A stretch of DNA of 36,544 nt from Isosphaeraceae bacterium (GCA_021324445.1 JAJPJC010000063.1:1-36544), one strand, 5' to 3'; shown: positions 18,265 to 26,788, counted from the stretch's first letter. Program-made: numbers and translations. Notes: a model not told the origin generated them from the sequence alone.

Positions 18265-19633
18265 GTGCCAAGGTGTAGGTCTTCAGTCGCCGTCGACTCC
18301 TATACCGACTCCGGAAACAACTACGCTTGGAATGGGTGGACCACCATCAGCGGGAACGGCCAGAGTTTTACCTCCATCTCGGCCATGCTCGCCGAAGGGG
18401 TGGGCCCGCAGGTCTTCGCCTGCAATGCGTCGGGAGTCTATCAGACCGTCTTGGTGGGCACGAGCTTCCCCCGTTCGCCCAGATGGCCTCGTCCAACCCG
18501 ATCTCGCCCGTGGCACTCGCTGGGGTCGGTACCGCGAATTCAACCGTCGAATACATCTTGGAGGTCGGGGCCAGCGGGTACGTCGGCGGCGACTCCTACA
18601 GCGGAACCGGTTGGAGCGGCTGGGGCTTGGTGGCGGCTGGCGGCTTCGCGTCCGTAAGCTCGATCACGGTGGGTACGAGGGTCTACGTGTTCAAGGTCGG
18701 CTCCGACGGTTCGGTCTACGTGTCCGATGCCACCGACCCGTCGAACGGTACCGAAGCCCAGTGGACCGCCTGGACCGATCTCGGCGGGGCGAACATCACT
18801 TCCATCTCCGCCGTCGTCGCCGATGGAGTGAGCTTGCAGGTCTTCGCCTGCAATTCGACGGGGGTCTATCAGTCCGTCCTCCTGAATAGTGGCTGGCCCG
18901 CGCTCGCACCGATGACGTCGGGCTATGCCGATTTGCCCGTCGAGGTCGCCGCGGTGGCCGACGCGAATTCGACGACCGAGTACGTGTTCGAGCTCGGGGC
19001 CAATGGCAACGTCGCCGTCGACACCTACAACGGCTCCGGTTGGTCGTGGACCTCCCTCGGAGGGAATTACACGTCGATTTCCGCGGTTATGGTCGATCTT
19101 CAGAACCCCCAGCTCCTGGCCAGCAATGCGACGGAGGTCGATCAGTTCACCATTGGCACGAATGGCGGCTGGGTGCTTGGCTTCTTGGGGACGTCCAGCG
19201 GTATTCATGCCATCAAGAACACTTCGGTCGCCGTCCTGAGCGCGACCAGCGAATATGTCTTCGAGCTCGGGGCCAACGGCCAAGCCGCAGCTCGCTGGTA
19301 CAACGGCTCCGTGTGGAGTCCCTGGGAGAGCCTCAACGGGAACGGGCAGAGTTATACGTCGATCTCCTCCGTCATGATTGCTGGTCAGGACCTCAGCTCA
19401 TCGCCAGCAGTCCGACGGAGGTCGATCAGTTCATCTTCCTCGGTAATAGCTGGAGTAGCGCCGGCTCACTCGGCACGGCATCTGGCATTGGCGTTTCCCC
19501 CATTGCCACTTCGGCCGTCGGCTTCTCGAATGCCGATGAGTACGTCTTCGTGATCGGGCCGAATGGCATCGTCTATACAGATCAATATAACTATTCAGCG
19601 TCGGAATGGAAGGGATGGGTCAGGGTGTCGTGA
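18265..19633 (+). pseudogene. Decayed beta-propeller-like repeat protein, two frameshifts
   Basis: Units of about 90 residues recur: EYVFELGANGNVAVDTYNGSG, then W..W..LGG.YTSISAVM, then a QLLASNATEVDQF-like strand. This resembles tectonin/PLL-type lectin or sialidase-fold propellers (moderate to low certainty). The coding frame changes at the C-run 18468-18472 (one C missing) and again at 19391-19392 (one C missing, GQD-P-QLIASSPTEVDQF). Once both are repaired, about three and a half units are continuous to the stop at 19631-19633. The 5' end starts mid-unit (VAVDSYTDSG) with no signal peptide, so the front of the gene is gone. It is a remnant of a larger secreted protein. Confidence 0.75.
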
Positions 19634-19954
19634 GGCCGGGGTTGTTCAATTCCACCGCCCAGGAAGCGAATCCTACCAGCCCGAAGCGCCAGTGAGAGAA
19701 GGGATGGTCCCCGCCGGAAGGCAGAGGCCGGGTGGCACGACTCCGCCTTCCCCACGCGATGTCCCCGCTCCCCACCAGGGCGCGCACGACCCTCACGAAC
19801 CAACCAAGCCCGAGGCGGCTGCCCGTTGCGATTGGGATTGCCCCGCCTGGGGAGTTCGACTAGAGTTCGCCGCAACTGCGGACGTGGGGACCCGGCGCGC
19901 GGAGCGCGGGCCGATCGGAGAGCCCGCGTCCCGACGTGCCAGGGAAGGAGCGTC
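19634..19954. other. 321-bp intergenic region upstream of the Mla cluster
   Basis: No convincing gene in either strand. It contains the candidate promoter at 19838-19866; otherwise no repeats or strong hairpins with T-tracts were noted. Confidence 0.4.
19838..19866 (+). promoter_or_regulatory. Candidate promoter of the HEAT-lipoprotein/Mla cluster
   Basis: TTGCCC (19838-19843) and TAGAGT (19861-19866) are separated by 17 bp, about 90 bp upstream of the GTG at 19955. Each box matches 4 of 6 consensus positions, so this is a moderate candidate only. Confidence 0.35.
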
Positions 19955-20395
19955 GTGAGGATCGGCCGATTCGGCGGCGTGGCGGTGCTGGCTGTGGGAT
20001 TGTCCCCGTGCTGGGGCTGCGGGCTGGGCCCGCGCCGCTTCGGCCCGATCCAAGAGCCCGCGCCGTTGGTCCGCGCCCGTGCGATCACGCGGGACGACCG
20101 CCGGCCGGACTCCCAGGTGGTGCCGGCGCTGATCGGCCGCCTGGAGGACTCCGATCCGGTCGTTCGCCTGGCGGCCCATGAGGAGCTGAGGCGGCGGACG
20201 GGGCGCGATTTCGGGTTCGTCCCCTGGGCCGACGCCCAGGAGCGTTCCGGAGCGGTCGCGCGCTGGTGGGGCTGGCTCCGCGGTCGCGGCGCGCCGGCCC
20301 GGACCGAGCCGAAGCCCTCGCCCGGTCGACCGCCGCGCCCCCGACCGACCGCGCCGTCCCCGCCGAGTGCCCCGGAGCGGGCGCCGGTTCCTTGA
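19955..20395 (+). CDS. Small HEAT-repeat-like, probably lipid-anchored protein
   Basis: 146 residues from a GTG at 19955 with AAGGAG 5 nt upstream. The N-terminus (RIGRFGGVAVLAVGLSPCWGCG) is a signal sequence with cysteines at 19 and 22, either of which could be a lipobox Cys. Residues about 55-80 (VVPALIGRLEDSDPVVRLAAHEELRRRTG) look like one HEAT repeat, followed by GRDFGFVPWADAQERSGAVARWWGW and a proline/arginine-rich tail. It is directly upstream of mlaE (24 bp gap) and probably part of the same operon, where it could be an envelope accessory of lipid transport (inference). Confidence 0.7.
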   Translation: MRIGRFGGVAVLAVGLSPCWGCGLGPRRFGPIQEPAPLVRARAITRDDRRPDSQVVPALIGRLEDSDPVVRLAAHEELRRRTGRDFGFVPWADAQERSGAVARWWGWLRGRGAPARTEPKPSPGRPPRPRPTAPSPPSAPERAPVP

Positions 20396-20419
20396 CCCCA
20401 CCCCCGGAGGGGGCCTGCG

Positions 20420-21355
20420 ATGAGCACACGCTCCGATGCCCTGCCGTCCGCGCGCTGGCTCAGCCCGATCGGTGGCCTCGGGCGGGCGGTCCTGGCCAGC
20501 CTGGCCTACGTGGGCGGTGTGACCTTGCTGAGTTTCGCGGCGGCCGGCGCGCTGGTCCGCGCCGGATCCGAGCGGGCGGACCCGCCGGCCGGCTTCACCA
20601 GGACGATGGTCCGCCAACTCTCCTGGATGCTCGCCCTGGGACTCCCCTTGGTGGGCTTGGTGCATATTGCGATGGGCTCGTTCCTGGCCCTGCAAGCCTA
20701 CTATGGCAGCACGTTCATCGAGGGGACCGGCGCGGTGGTCGGCGTGGGACTGCTGCGCAACCTGGGGGGCATGATGACCGGGATGACGCTCTCGGGCATC
20801 CTGGCGGCTCGGATGATCCCGGAGCTGCAGCAATGGGTGCGGCCCCGCGCCGGCGGCGAGTCCCGCCGGCCGGCGGTGCTGGGCCTGCCGGCCGTGGCGG
20901 GCCGCCTGGTCGCTCCCCGGATCGCCGCGGCCGCGCTGGCCTGTCTCCTGCTTTCCCAATGGGGGGTGGCCGTGGGCACCTTGGTGGGATGGCAGGCCTC
21001 GATCTCGATGATGGGGCTGCCCACCGAGACCTTCTTCCTGATGATGACGCGGATGCTCTGGTTCCGCGACGTGGTGGGCCTGGCCATCAAGGGCCTGTTG
21101 TTCGGCATGCTGCCGGCGGCGATCTGCGGCTATGAGGGCCTGCGTGAAGTCGCGCGGAGTCAAGAGGATGGGCCCCAGGTCGCGGCCGCCGGCTCATCCC
21201 AGGCCGACCCGGGCGTCCCCCTGGCCATCCCCGTCTTCCGGGCCACCTGCCTGGGGATCGTCGCCATCCTGATCGTCAACCTGAGCTGGTTCATGCTGGT
21301 TTATCACGCGGTCCCATTTTACGGTCCCACGCTGCTCAAGACGCCGTCGCCGTGA
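20420..21355 (+). CDS. mlaE: MlaE-family ABC transporter permease
   Basis: 311 residues; inner-membrane permease of an MCE/Mla-type lipid transporter. The first 60 residues are a variable N-terminal span. The family core follows: GLPLVGLVHIAMGSFLALQAYYGSTFIEGT, VGLLRNLGGMMTGMTLSGILAARMIPEL (the conserved R-E/G-T-like cytoplasmic loop region), and the C-terminal pair of helices ending at GLLFGMLPAAICGYEGL. GGAGG lies upstream of the ATG at 20420. mlaD follows 49 bp later. The ATPase subunit (MlaF) expected beside it is not in the window. Confidence 0.88.
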   Translation: MSTRSDALPSARWLSPIGGLGRAVLASLAYVGGVTLLSFAAAGALVRAGSERADPPAGFTRTMVRQLSWMLALGLPLVGLVHIAMGSFLALQAYYGSTFIEGTGAVVGVGLLRNLGGMMTGMTLSGILAARMIPELQQWVRPRAGGESRRPAVLGLPAVAGRLVAPRIAAAALACLLLSQWGVAVGTLVGWQASISMMGLPTETFFLMMTRMLWFRDVVGLAIKGLLFGMLPAAICGYEGLREVARSQEDGPQVAAAGSSQADPGVPLAIPVFRATCLGIVAILIVNLSWFMLVYHAVPFYGPTLLKTPSP

Positions 21356-21404
21356 GGATCCCTGCGGCGACCGGGATGGGGATGGTTCCACGGAGGGAAC
21401 GGAC

Positions 21405-22694
21405 ATGAGCACCCGTGTTTCAATCCGGGAGATCTCGGTCGGCCTGATCGTGATCCTCGCCGTGGCCGGGCTGATCGGCCTGGTGAGCCTGGCCAGCGAC
21501 GGGCCCGGCTTCCTGGCGCCGCAGCGGACCCTCGATGTGATCTTCCGGGACGGCCAGGGCATCCGCGTGGGCAGCCCGGTGCGCGTGGCCGGACTGGATA
21601 CCGGCAACGTGGTCGACCTCGACCTGGTGGAGGTCGGCGGCACGCTCCGCGCCCGGGTGCGGATCTCCCTGCCGGCGAACCTCGTCAAGAAGCTGCGCCA
21701 GGACGTGAAGGTGGCCATCCAGCCGGCACTGACGGGCATGAGCCATGTCAATATCCTCTCGGCCGGTCGCGCGACGGCGCCCCTGGCCCCCGGCGAGCCG
21801 GTGACCGGGGTGGAATCGTCGTTCTTCGACCCGATCATCGAACAGGTCGGCCTCGGGCCGGTGGAGCGCAACGACATCCGGCACATGATCGCCGAGGCGC
21901 GCCAGACCGTGGACTCGGTCGCGCCGCGCCTGCGGCAGATCCTCGAATCGCTCCAGGAGTCCTCGACCCACCTCCGCGAGGTGAGCGAGGGGATCCGACC
22001 GGCGATCGAGTCCACCGTCAGCCAGATCGAAGACCTGACCCGCCGGATCCGCGTCAATTCCCCCAAGATCGAGTCAACCTTGAGCCGGATCGAGAACCTG
22101 ACCGGCGAGGCGCAGGCCATCGTGGCCGAGAACCGCCAGAACGCGCGGCAGACCGTCGCCTCGGTGCGCGACCTGACCGCCTCGCTCACCGACGTGGTGC
22201 AGAAGGATCGCGTCAAGGTCGAGCGGCTGCTCGACGGCCTCGACCTGATGCGCGCCCGCGGCGATCGCGTCTTGTACCAGGCCGACCAGATCGCCGGCCA
22301 GGTCGGGTCGATCCTGGTGCGCAGTCGGGCCGAGATCGAGCGCTCCGTCTCCAACGTCCGCGATGCCACCGATTGGGCCGACAAGCTGGTCCAGAAGATT
22401 TACACCAACCCGTTCGTCTTGAGCCCCTTCTACAAGCCGTCGCATGAAGACCTCAGGGTCCAGGGGGTTTACGCCACCGCGCTGGCCTTCAGCCATGGTG
22501 CCGAGGAGCTGCATGACGCGGTCAAGACGCTGGATGCCCTGATGGGGCGACCGGCCACGGCGCAGCAAAAGCAGGAGATGCACCAGATTGAGCAGAGGGT
22601 CCGCATCCTGGCCGAGCAGCTCCACGAGACGGCGCAGCGGGTCGCCGAGAGCTTGAAGCAGCCCGGCGGGCGCGACGGCCGGTTGCGGCGATGA
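21405..22694 (+). CDS. mlaD: MlaD-family (MCE domain) substrate-binding protein
   Basis: 429 residues. An N-terminal membrane anchor (VGLIVILAVAGLIGLVSLA) is followed by one MCE domain of about 100 residues (RTLDVIFRDGQGIRVGSPVRVAGLDTGNVVDLDLV ... VKVAIQPALTGMSHVNIL). After it comes a very long helical/coiled-coil region from about residue 150 to the end, with repeated ESTxSxIExLTxxxR-type segments. Such long helices form the periplasm-spanning tunnel in PqiB/YebT-like or actinobacterial MCE proteins. Second gene of the transport operon; ends at 22694, followed by a small CAGCCG-tcct-CGGCTG hairpin (22732-22747). Confidence 0.88.
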   Translation: MSTRVSIREISVGLIVILAVAGLIGLVSLASDGPGFLAPQRTLDVIFRDGQGIRVGSPVRVAGLDTGNVVDLDLVEVGGTLRARVRISLPANLVKKLRQDVKVAIQPALTGMSHVNILSAGRATAPLAPGEPVTGVESSFFDPIIEQVGLGPVERNDIRHMIAEARQTVDSVAPRLRQILESLQESSTHLREVSEGIRPAIESTVSQIEDLTRRIRVNSPKIESTLSRIENLTGEAQAIVAENRQNARQTVASVRDLTASLTDVVQKDRVKVERLLDGLDLMRARGDRVLYQADQIAGQVGSILVRSRAEIERSVSNVRDATDWADKLVQKIYTNPFVLSPFYKPSHEDLRVQGVYATALAFSHGAEELHDAVKTLDALMGRPATAQQKQEMHQIEQRVRILAEQLHETAQRVAESLKQPGGRDGRLRR

Positions 22695-22783
22695 TCCTCG
22701 GGGCGGAATCTTGCGGGTCAGACCTGGAGGGCAGCCGTCCTCGGCTGTCTCGGGCCTGTGGGTCGCACTTTCCGTCCTTTGAT

Positions 22784-22811
22784 TAAACTCGTTCCGGTTG
22801 CCGGTCGATAA
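22784..22811 (+). promoter_or_regulatory. Sigma-28 (FliA)-like promoter of flgM
   Basis: TAAA (22784-22787) and GTCGATAA (22804-22811) are separated by 16 bp, close to the flagellar sigma-28 consensus TAAA-N15-GCCGATAA. It lies about 180 bp upstream of the flgM start. Two hairpins follow in the leader: ATGCCCT-tgac-AGGGCAT (22824-22841) and GCCGAAGG-tggag-CCTTCGGC (22946-22966). Confidence 0.5.
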
Positions 22812-22945
22812 CCATCCCTAGAGATGCCCTTGACAGGGCATGACGGGGTGGACGGAGACCGGAACCCAGGGGATCTGACGGCCGCCAGGCGGGATCCTCA
22901 CGCGTGTGGCCTCCGTGGGTACCGAGTTCAACATCACGGGGTTCT

Positions 22946-22966
22946 GCCGAAGGTGGAGCCTTCGGC
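22946..22966 (+). promoter_or_regulatory. Leader hairpin upstream of flgM
   Basis: Perfect 8-bp stem GCCGAAGG / CCTTCGGC with a 5-nt loop, ending about 15 nt before the GGGAGG ribosome-binding site of flgM. It could influence translation or mRNA stability. No T-tract follows, so it is not a typical terminator. Confidence 0.4.
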
Positions 22967-22990
22967 CCAAGCACCAAATTGGGAGGCGCG

Positions 22991-23275
22991 ATGGAAATCT
23001 TCGGCGCGGGGGGAACTCAAGGCCCCCAACCCATTTACCCGCGACTGGCTGCCTACAGCGTGGATGCTGGTCAGACGGTGCATGCTGGTACACCGCGCGA
23101 CCATGTCGAGATCTCCCCGCTGGGGCAGATGCTCGACGGGATCAGCCAGTTGCCCGAGATTCGTCACGAACGAGTCGAGGAGATCCGCCGGCAGATTGCC
23201 GCGGGTTCGTACGAGACCCCCGAGAAGCTCGAGCTGGCCCTGGATCGGCTGCTGGAAGAGCTCCGCGGGTGGTAA
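22991..23275 (+). CDS. flgM: FlgM-like anti-sigma-28 factor
   Basis: 94 residues from the ATG at 22991 with GGGAGG upstream. The C-terminal half carries the FlgM signature: SPLGQMLDGISQLPEIRHERVEEIRRQIAAG, then YETPEKLELALDRLLEEL. The N-terminal half is disordered and polar, as in FlgM. It should bind the flagellar sigma factor FliA and hold it inactive until the hook is complete. No flagellar genes adjoin. The upstream sigma-28-like promoter fits autoregulation by its own target sigma. Alternative: a FlgM-like adaptor for another sigma factor. Confidence 0.85.
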   Translation: MEIFGAGGTQGPQPIYPRLAAYSVDAGQTVHAGTPRDHVEISPLGQMLDGISQLPEIRHERVEEIRRQIAAGSYETPEKLELALDRLLEELRGW

Positions 23276-23584
23276 GGGACACGGCCCGGTCGATCCCCAG
23301 CGGCGCTGCCGCCGGGGCCGTTCACCGGCCGGCGTTGGGGGGCGGTCGCGGACCGCACGCCCTGGACGCCGGCCGTTTGGCTTTCTCGGGAACAAAAAAC
23401 CGGCCGATGGGCGGAAGATTTCTCTTGGCAATTGATGGGAGATTGCACAACAATACGCGGAGCATCGGCCCTTGACGACCCATCCTGATCCGACGACTCG
23501 CTCTCCCTTGCCTGGGTGTCTGATTGCGGTCGCTTCCGCAGGAACCCGCCCGCGGGCGGACCGCACCCTGAGGAGGTCTGCACC
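23276..23584. other. 309-bp intergenic region between flgM and the PilB/GspE gene
   Basis: A near-perfect GC hairpin, CCCCAGCGGC-gct-GCCGCCGGGG (23295-23317, one mismatch), lies 20 bp after flgM and could end its transcript, although no T-tract follows. A second imperfect inverted repeat, CCGGCCGTTT / AAACCGGCCG, flanks 23373-23408. No gene or clear promoter seen in the rest. Confidence 0.35.
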
Positions 23585-25153
23585 TTGGACTCGTCCACCC
23601 CATCCTCTGCTCCGCCCAGAGGCCCCGCGCCGGCGGATCCCCTGGCCGTCGCTCCCGGCGGCGAGACCGTGCTGCCGGCATTCTCCGCGGCCGAAGAGGC
23701 CTTGCTCACTGTTTTGCTCAAGAGGGGTCTGCTGACCACCGAGCAAGTTCGGACTGCGCAAGTCTATAGCCAGGAACACCATCGCGATCTCCGCCAGGCG
23801 ATCCTGGAACTGAACTTGATCACCCCGGACCTGCTCAACCAACTGGCCTTCGAGCGACTCAGCGCGCTGGCCGGCGACAACGGCCAGCCCGGGGTAACCA
23901 CGGGCACCGTGGTGCCGGTTCCCGCCGGGACCCTCTCGCCCAATCGCACCCAGCACCATCGCGACATCCGCAAGGAGCTCCAGGAGAAGGCCGTCACCGC
24001 GACCTTGTCCGAGCTGGTCAGCGAAATCCTCTACCGGGCGTGCGACTGCCAGGCCACCGACATCCACTTCGATCCCCAGGAGAACGGCCTGCGCGTCCGC
24101 TACCGCATCGATGGCCAGCTCCAGGACATCCTGTTCATCGAGCCGGCCATGGCGACCCCGGTGATCAGCCGGCTGAAGATCATGTCGAATCTCAATATCG
24201 TCGAGCGCCGCCACTCCCAGGACGGCCGGATCACCATCCAGCACCACCACCGGCCGCGCGACCTGCGGCTGGCCACCTTCCCGACCATTTTCGGCGAGAA
24301 GATCGTGATCCGGATCCATGAGGTCCTGACCGACGTCCAGGGATTCACTCATCTGGGCATGAGTGCCGAGCAGGCGGGGATCCTCGACCGCTTGATCTGC
24401 CAGCCCTACGGGGCGGTCCTCGTGGCCGGCCCGGTCGGGGCCGGCAAGACGTCGACGTTGTATAACTGCCTGGAACGGATCAACTCGCCGCTCCAGAACC
24501 TCATGACGATCGAGGACCCGATCGAACACCGCATCCCCGGCGTCAACCAGACGCAGATCACTCCGGGCGAGATGGGTTTCAGCGAGGGCCTGCGCGCCAT
24601 GCTCCGCCAGGACCCGGATATCATCATGATCGGCGAGATCCGCGACGACGAGACGGCGCGGATCGGCATCCGGGCGGCCCTGACCGGCGTTCTGGTCTTC
24701 AGCACGCTGCACGGCTCGGACGCGCCCAGCACGATCAGCAACCTGTACAACTTCGGCATTCCCGGCTATCAACTCTCGAGCAGCCTGCTGGCGATCGTCT
24801 CGCAACGCCTGGTGCGGCGGATTTGCCCATATTGCCGGGTGACCTACGCGGCCGACGAGAAATCCCTGATGGCCCTGGAGCTGGACCCGGCCGAGCATCG
24901 CGACCTGCACCTGCATCGCGGCCTGGGCTGCCCCGCCTGCTTCCAGACCGGCTACCTGGGCCGGACCGGGATCTTCGAGATCATGGTCGTCGGCGAGGAG
25001 CTCCGCGACCTGATCTTCCAGCAGATCCCCCGGGATGTCCTGCGCCGCGTGGCGGTCGACCTGGGAATGCGAACGTTGAAGCACTCCGCGGTCGATAAGA
25101 TCCTGGAAGGGACCACGACGTTGGAGGAGGCCTACCGGGTGGTTTCGTTCTGA
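23585..25153 (+). CDS. PilB/GspE-type secretion or pilus ATPase
   Basis: 522 residues from a TTG at 23585 that has GAGGAGG 8 nt upstream; a GTG at 23516 in the same frame lacks this. It powers assembly of type IV pili or type II secretion pseudopili. An N-terminal MshEN-like region (LKRGLLTTEQVRTAQ, ILELNLITPDLLNQLAFERL) is followed by the ATPase: SDIHF-like ATDIHFDPQENGLRVRYRIDG, Walker A GPVGAGKT (near 283), Asp box, Walker B IIMIGEIRDDETA (346-358), His box TLHGSDAP, and the four-Cys zinc site (C414, C417, C449, C452). No other pilus or secretion genes lie in the window, so pilB versus gspE cannot be decided. Confidence 0.9.
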   Translation: MDSSTPSSAPPRGPAPADPLAVAPGGETVLPAFSAAEEALLTVLLKRGLLTTEQVRTAQVYSQEHHRDLRQAILELNLITPDLLNQLAFERLSALAGDNGQPGVTTGTVVPVPAGTLSPNRTQHHRDIRKELQEKAVTATLSELVSEILYRACDCQATDIHFDPQENGLRVRYRIDGQLQDILFIEPAMATPVISRLKIMSNLNIVERRHSQDGRITIQHHHRPRDLRLATFPTIFGEKIVIRIHEVLTDVQGFTHLGMSAEQAGILDRLICQPYGAVLVAGPVGAGKTSTLYNCLERINSPLQNLMTIEDPIEHRIPGVNQTQITPGEMGFSEGLRAMLRQDPDIIMIGEIRDDETARIGIRAALTGVLVFSTLHGSDAPSTISNLYNFGIPGYQLSSSLLAIVSQRLVRRICPYCRVTYAADEKSLMALELDPAEHRDLHLHRGLGCPACFQTGYLGRTGIFEIMVVGEELRDLIFQQIPRDVLRRVAVDLGMRTLKHSAVDKILEGTTTLEEAYRVVSF

Positions 25154-25240
25154 GCCCAACCCGCAGCCTCCCCCACGGCGGCGGCGCGGAGACGATGGTT
25201 CCATTCCGGACGAGCATGCGAACCGGCAAGGAGGTCGGCG

Positions 25241-26152
25241 ATGCAGGGCGGATGGTCGCAACGACTGGGGAGATTCCTCCTGGGATTGAGTCTCTCCCTG
25301 GTGGTCACGGGTTGGGGACGGGCCCAGGCGGAGGACTCGGGGATCCTGGGCCGGTTATTCCGGTTCGGCGGGTCGGCGGCCTCCCACAGTGGGGACACGG
25401 CCGGCGGCCAGACCGGGGGACTTCCCTACGGTGGGGATCCGGGGACGGCCGGAGGGGTCGTCCCACCGTCGACCGCCCCCACGACGGCGCCCAATGCGCT
25501 GCCGACCTTCGGCGGCCTGCCCGAGACGCCCCCGCCGGCCACCGGCACGGGGCCGGCGCCCCGCCTGACGCCCAGGCCCCGCGTCAGCCCGGCCGTCACG
25601 ACCGCCGATCCGGTCCTGACCCGCCTCGCCCTGGGACGCTCCAATGACGGCAGCACCTTCGGCATGTTCCTCCAGGTCTTCGCCGATGGAACCGTGATCG
25701 ATTCCGAGGGTGTCCACCGCCTCCGGCCGAGCGAGCTCAAGCCGATCACCGAGGTCGTCCAGTCGGGCGAGATCTACCGGCTGCGGGGCCACTGCGGCGC
25801 CCCGTCGACCGATTTCATTGATTATGTGCATATCATCGTCTACGAACGCCGGTTCGGCCGGCTGTCGGCGCATTCGTTCTCCTATTCGGGCAATCCCCAA
25901 GGGTGCGACCACATCATCCGGCACCTGCACACAGCCCTGGAGAACCTCCAGGCCAAGCTGAGCCGGCAGCCGATGATCGAGAGCCCAGGGGCGAGTGCCG
26001 CGCCCCGACCGGTGGGTGCCTCGCCGTGGCTGCCTCCGGCGTCGTCTCCCTACCCGATGAATTCGGCCCCGGCCGTCGTGCCCGGCCGGCAGCCGGCTGT
26101 GTCCCCGACGGGTCCGGTCATCCCCCTGACCCCGGCCGACTCCACGCCCTAG
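25241..26152 (+). CDS. Secreted proline-rich protein of unknown function
   Basis: 303 residues with a strong AAGGAGGT ribosome-binding site before the ATG at 25241. A signal peptide (RFLLGLSLSLVVTGWGRAQA) is followed by a Gly/Pro/Thr-rich linker to about residue 125. A compact domain covers 125-245 (PVLTRLALGRSNDGSTFGMFLQVFADGTVIDSEGVHRL ... YRLRGHCGAPSTDFIDYVHIIVYERRFGRLSAHSFSYSGNP), and then a second Pro-rich tail follows. The central domain has two cysteines (about 186 and 227) that may form a disulfide. I do not recognise the family. It follows the PilB/GspE gene by 87 bp, so a surface-appendage link is possible but unproven. Confidence 0.75.
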   Translation: MQGGWSQRLGRFLLGLSLSLVVTGWGRAQAEDSGILGRLFRFGGSAASHSGDTAGGQTGGLPYGGDPGTAGGVVPPSTAPTTAPNALPTFGGLPETPPPATGTGPAPRLTPRPRVSPAVTTADPVLTRLALGRSNDGSTFGMFLQVFADGTVIDSEGVHRLRPSELKPITEVVQSGEIYRLRGHCGAPSTDFIDYVHIIVYERRFGRLSAHSFSYSGNPQGCDHIIRHLHTALENLQAKLSRQPMIESPGASAAPRPVGASPWLPPASSPYPMNSAPAVVPGRQPAVSPTGPVIPLTPADSTP

Positions 26153-26197
26153 CCTCGACCCGGCGAGTCAACTGGCCGGGAAGTCCCCTCGCGGATA

Positions 26198-26220
26198 GAA
26201 TGAAGAATCATTATTGATTC
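26198..26220. promoter_or_regulatory. Fur-box-like palindrome
   Basis: A 23-bp imperfect palindrome: GAATGAAGAAT - C - ATTATTGATTC. Nine of 11 positions pair between the arms and the core AAT-C-ATT matches the centre of Fur/PerR/Zur operators (AATnATT). It lies 20 bp upstream of the Fur-family gene, so autoregulation is likely (inference). Confidence 0.5.
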
Positions 26221-26239
26221 GCGGACCGGCCTCGAGGCG

Positions 26240-26779
26240 ATGGCACCGGGGCCGGGTGCACTTCCGAGGATTCCCAACGTGGCCGACGCCCAGCGCGACC
26301 AACTCGCACCCGTAGCGGTCTCGGACTCGCCGCTGGTGAAATTCCGCGAGTTCCTGGAGATCCGCGGCGAGAAGCTGACCGAGCCGCGGCGGGTGCTCGT
26401 GCGCCATATCTTCAATAGCCACAAGCATTTCGACGCCGATGAGCTGGTCCGCGACCTCCACGACGCCGGGCACCAGGTCAGCCGCTCGACCGTCTATCGC
26501 ACCTTGAGGTTACTCGTCGAGGCCGGGCTGCTTCGCGAGCTTCGCCTGACCAATCGCAACGCATTCGAGCATGACTACGGTTATCCCGCGCATGATCACT
26601 TGCACTGTACGGCCTGCAACCGGGTCGTGGAGTTTCGCAATGAGGAGATCCTGCGGTTGCGCGACGCGATCAGCCTGGAGCACGGGTTTCGACCCACCGG
26701 CCACCGCTTCTTGATCGATGGCGTCTGTGCGGCGTGCAGCCGCGCCCACACCCCCCGTCGCCGGCTGGACTTGATCTGA
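26240..26779 (+). CDS. Fur-family metal-responsive regulator
   Basis: 179 residues. The winged-helix part reads LEIRGEKLTEPRRVLVRHIF, FDADELVRDLHDAGHQVSRSTVYRTLRLLVEAGLLREL, followed by the metal-binding half with H-x-H (AHDHLHCTAC) and the structural zinc cysteines CTAC and CAAC. This fits Fur, Zur or PerR; the metal cannot be told. The ATG at 26240 or a GTG at 26279 (GAGGA upstream) could be the start; the latter gives a more typical N-terminus. No metal-uptake genes adjoin. Confidence 0.88.
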   Translation: MAPGPGALPRIPNVADAQRDQLAPVAVSDSPLVKFREFLEIRGEKLTEPRRVLVRHIFNSHKHFDADELVRDLHDAGHQVSRSTVYRTLRLLVEAGLLRELRLTNRNAFEHDYGYPAHDHLHCTACNRVVEFRNEEILRLRDAISLEHGFRPTGHRFLIDGVCAACSRAHTPRRRLDLI

Positions 26780-26788
26780 GGGCGGAGC

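Noticed and set aside
19862..19955. Extension of the HEAT-like lipoprotein upstream of the GTG at 19955
   Set aside because: The frame is open to 19826 but that part has no signal-like or conserved content, while the GTG has AAGGAG at proper spacing and directly starts a signal peptide.
22934..25261. A 775-codon minus-strand frame opposite flgM and the PilB/GspE gene
   Set aside because: Antisense of two genes with diagnostic motifs; translation is featureless.
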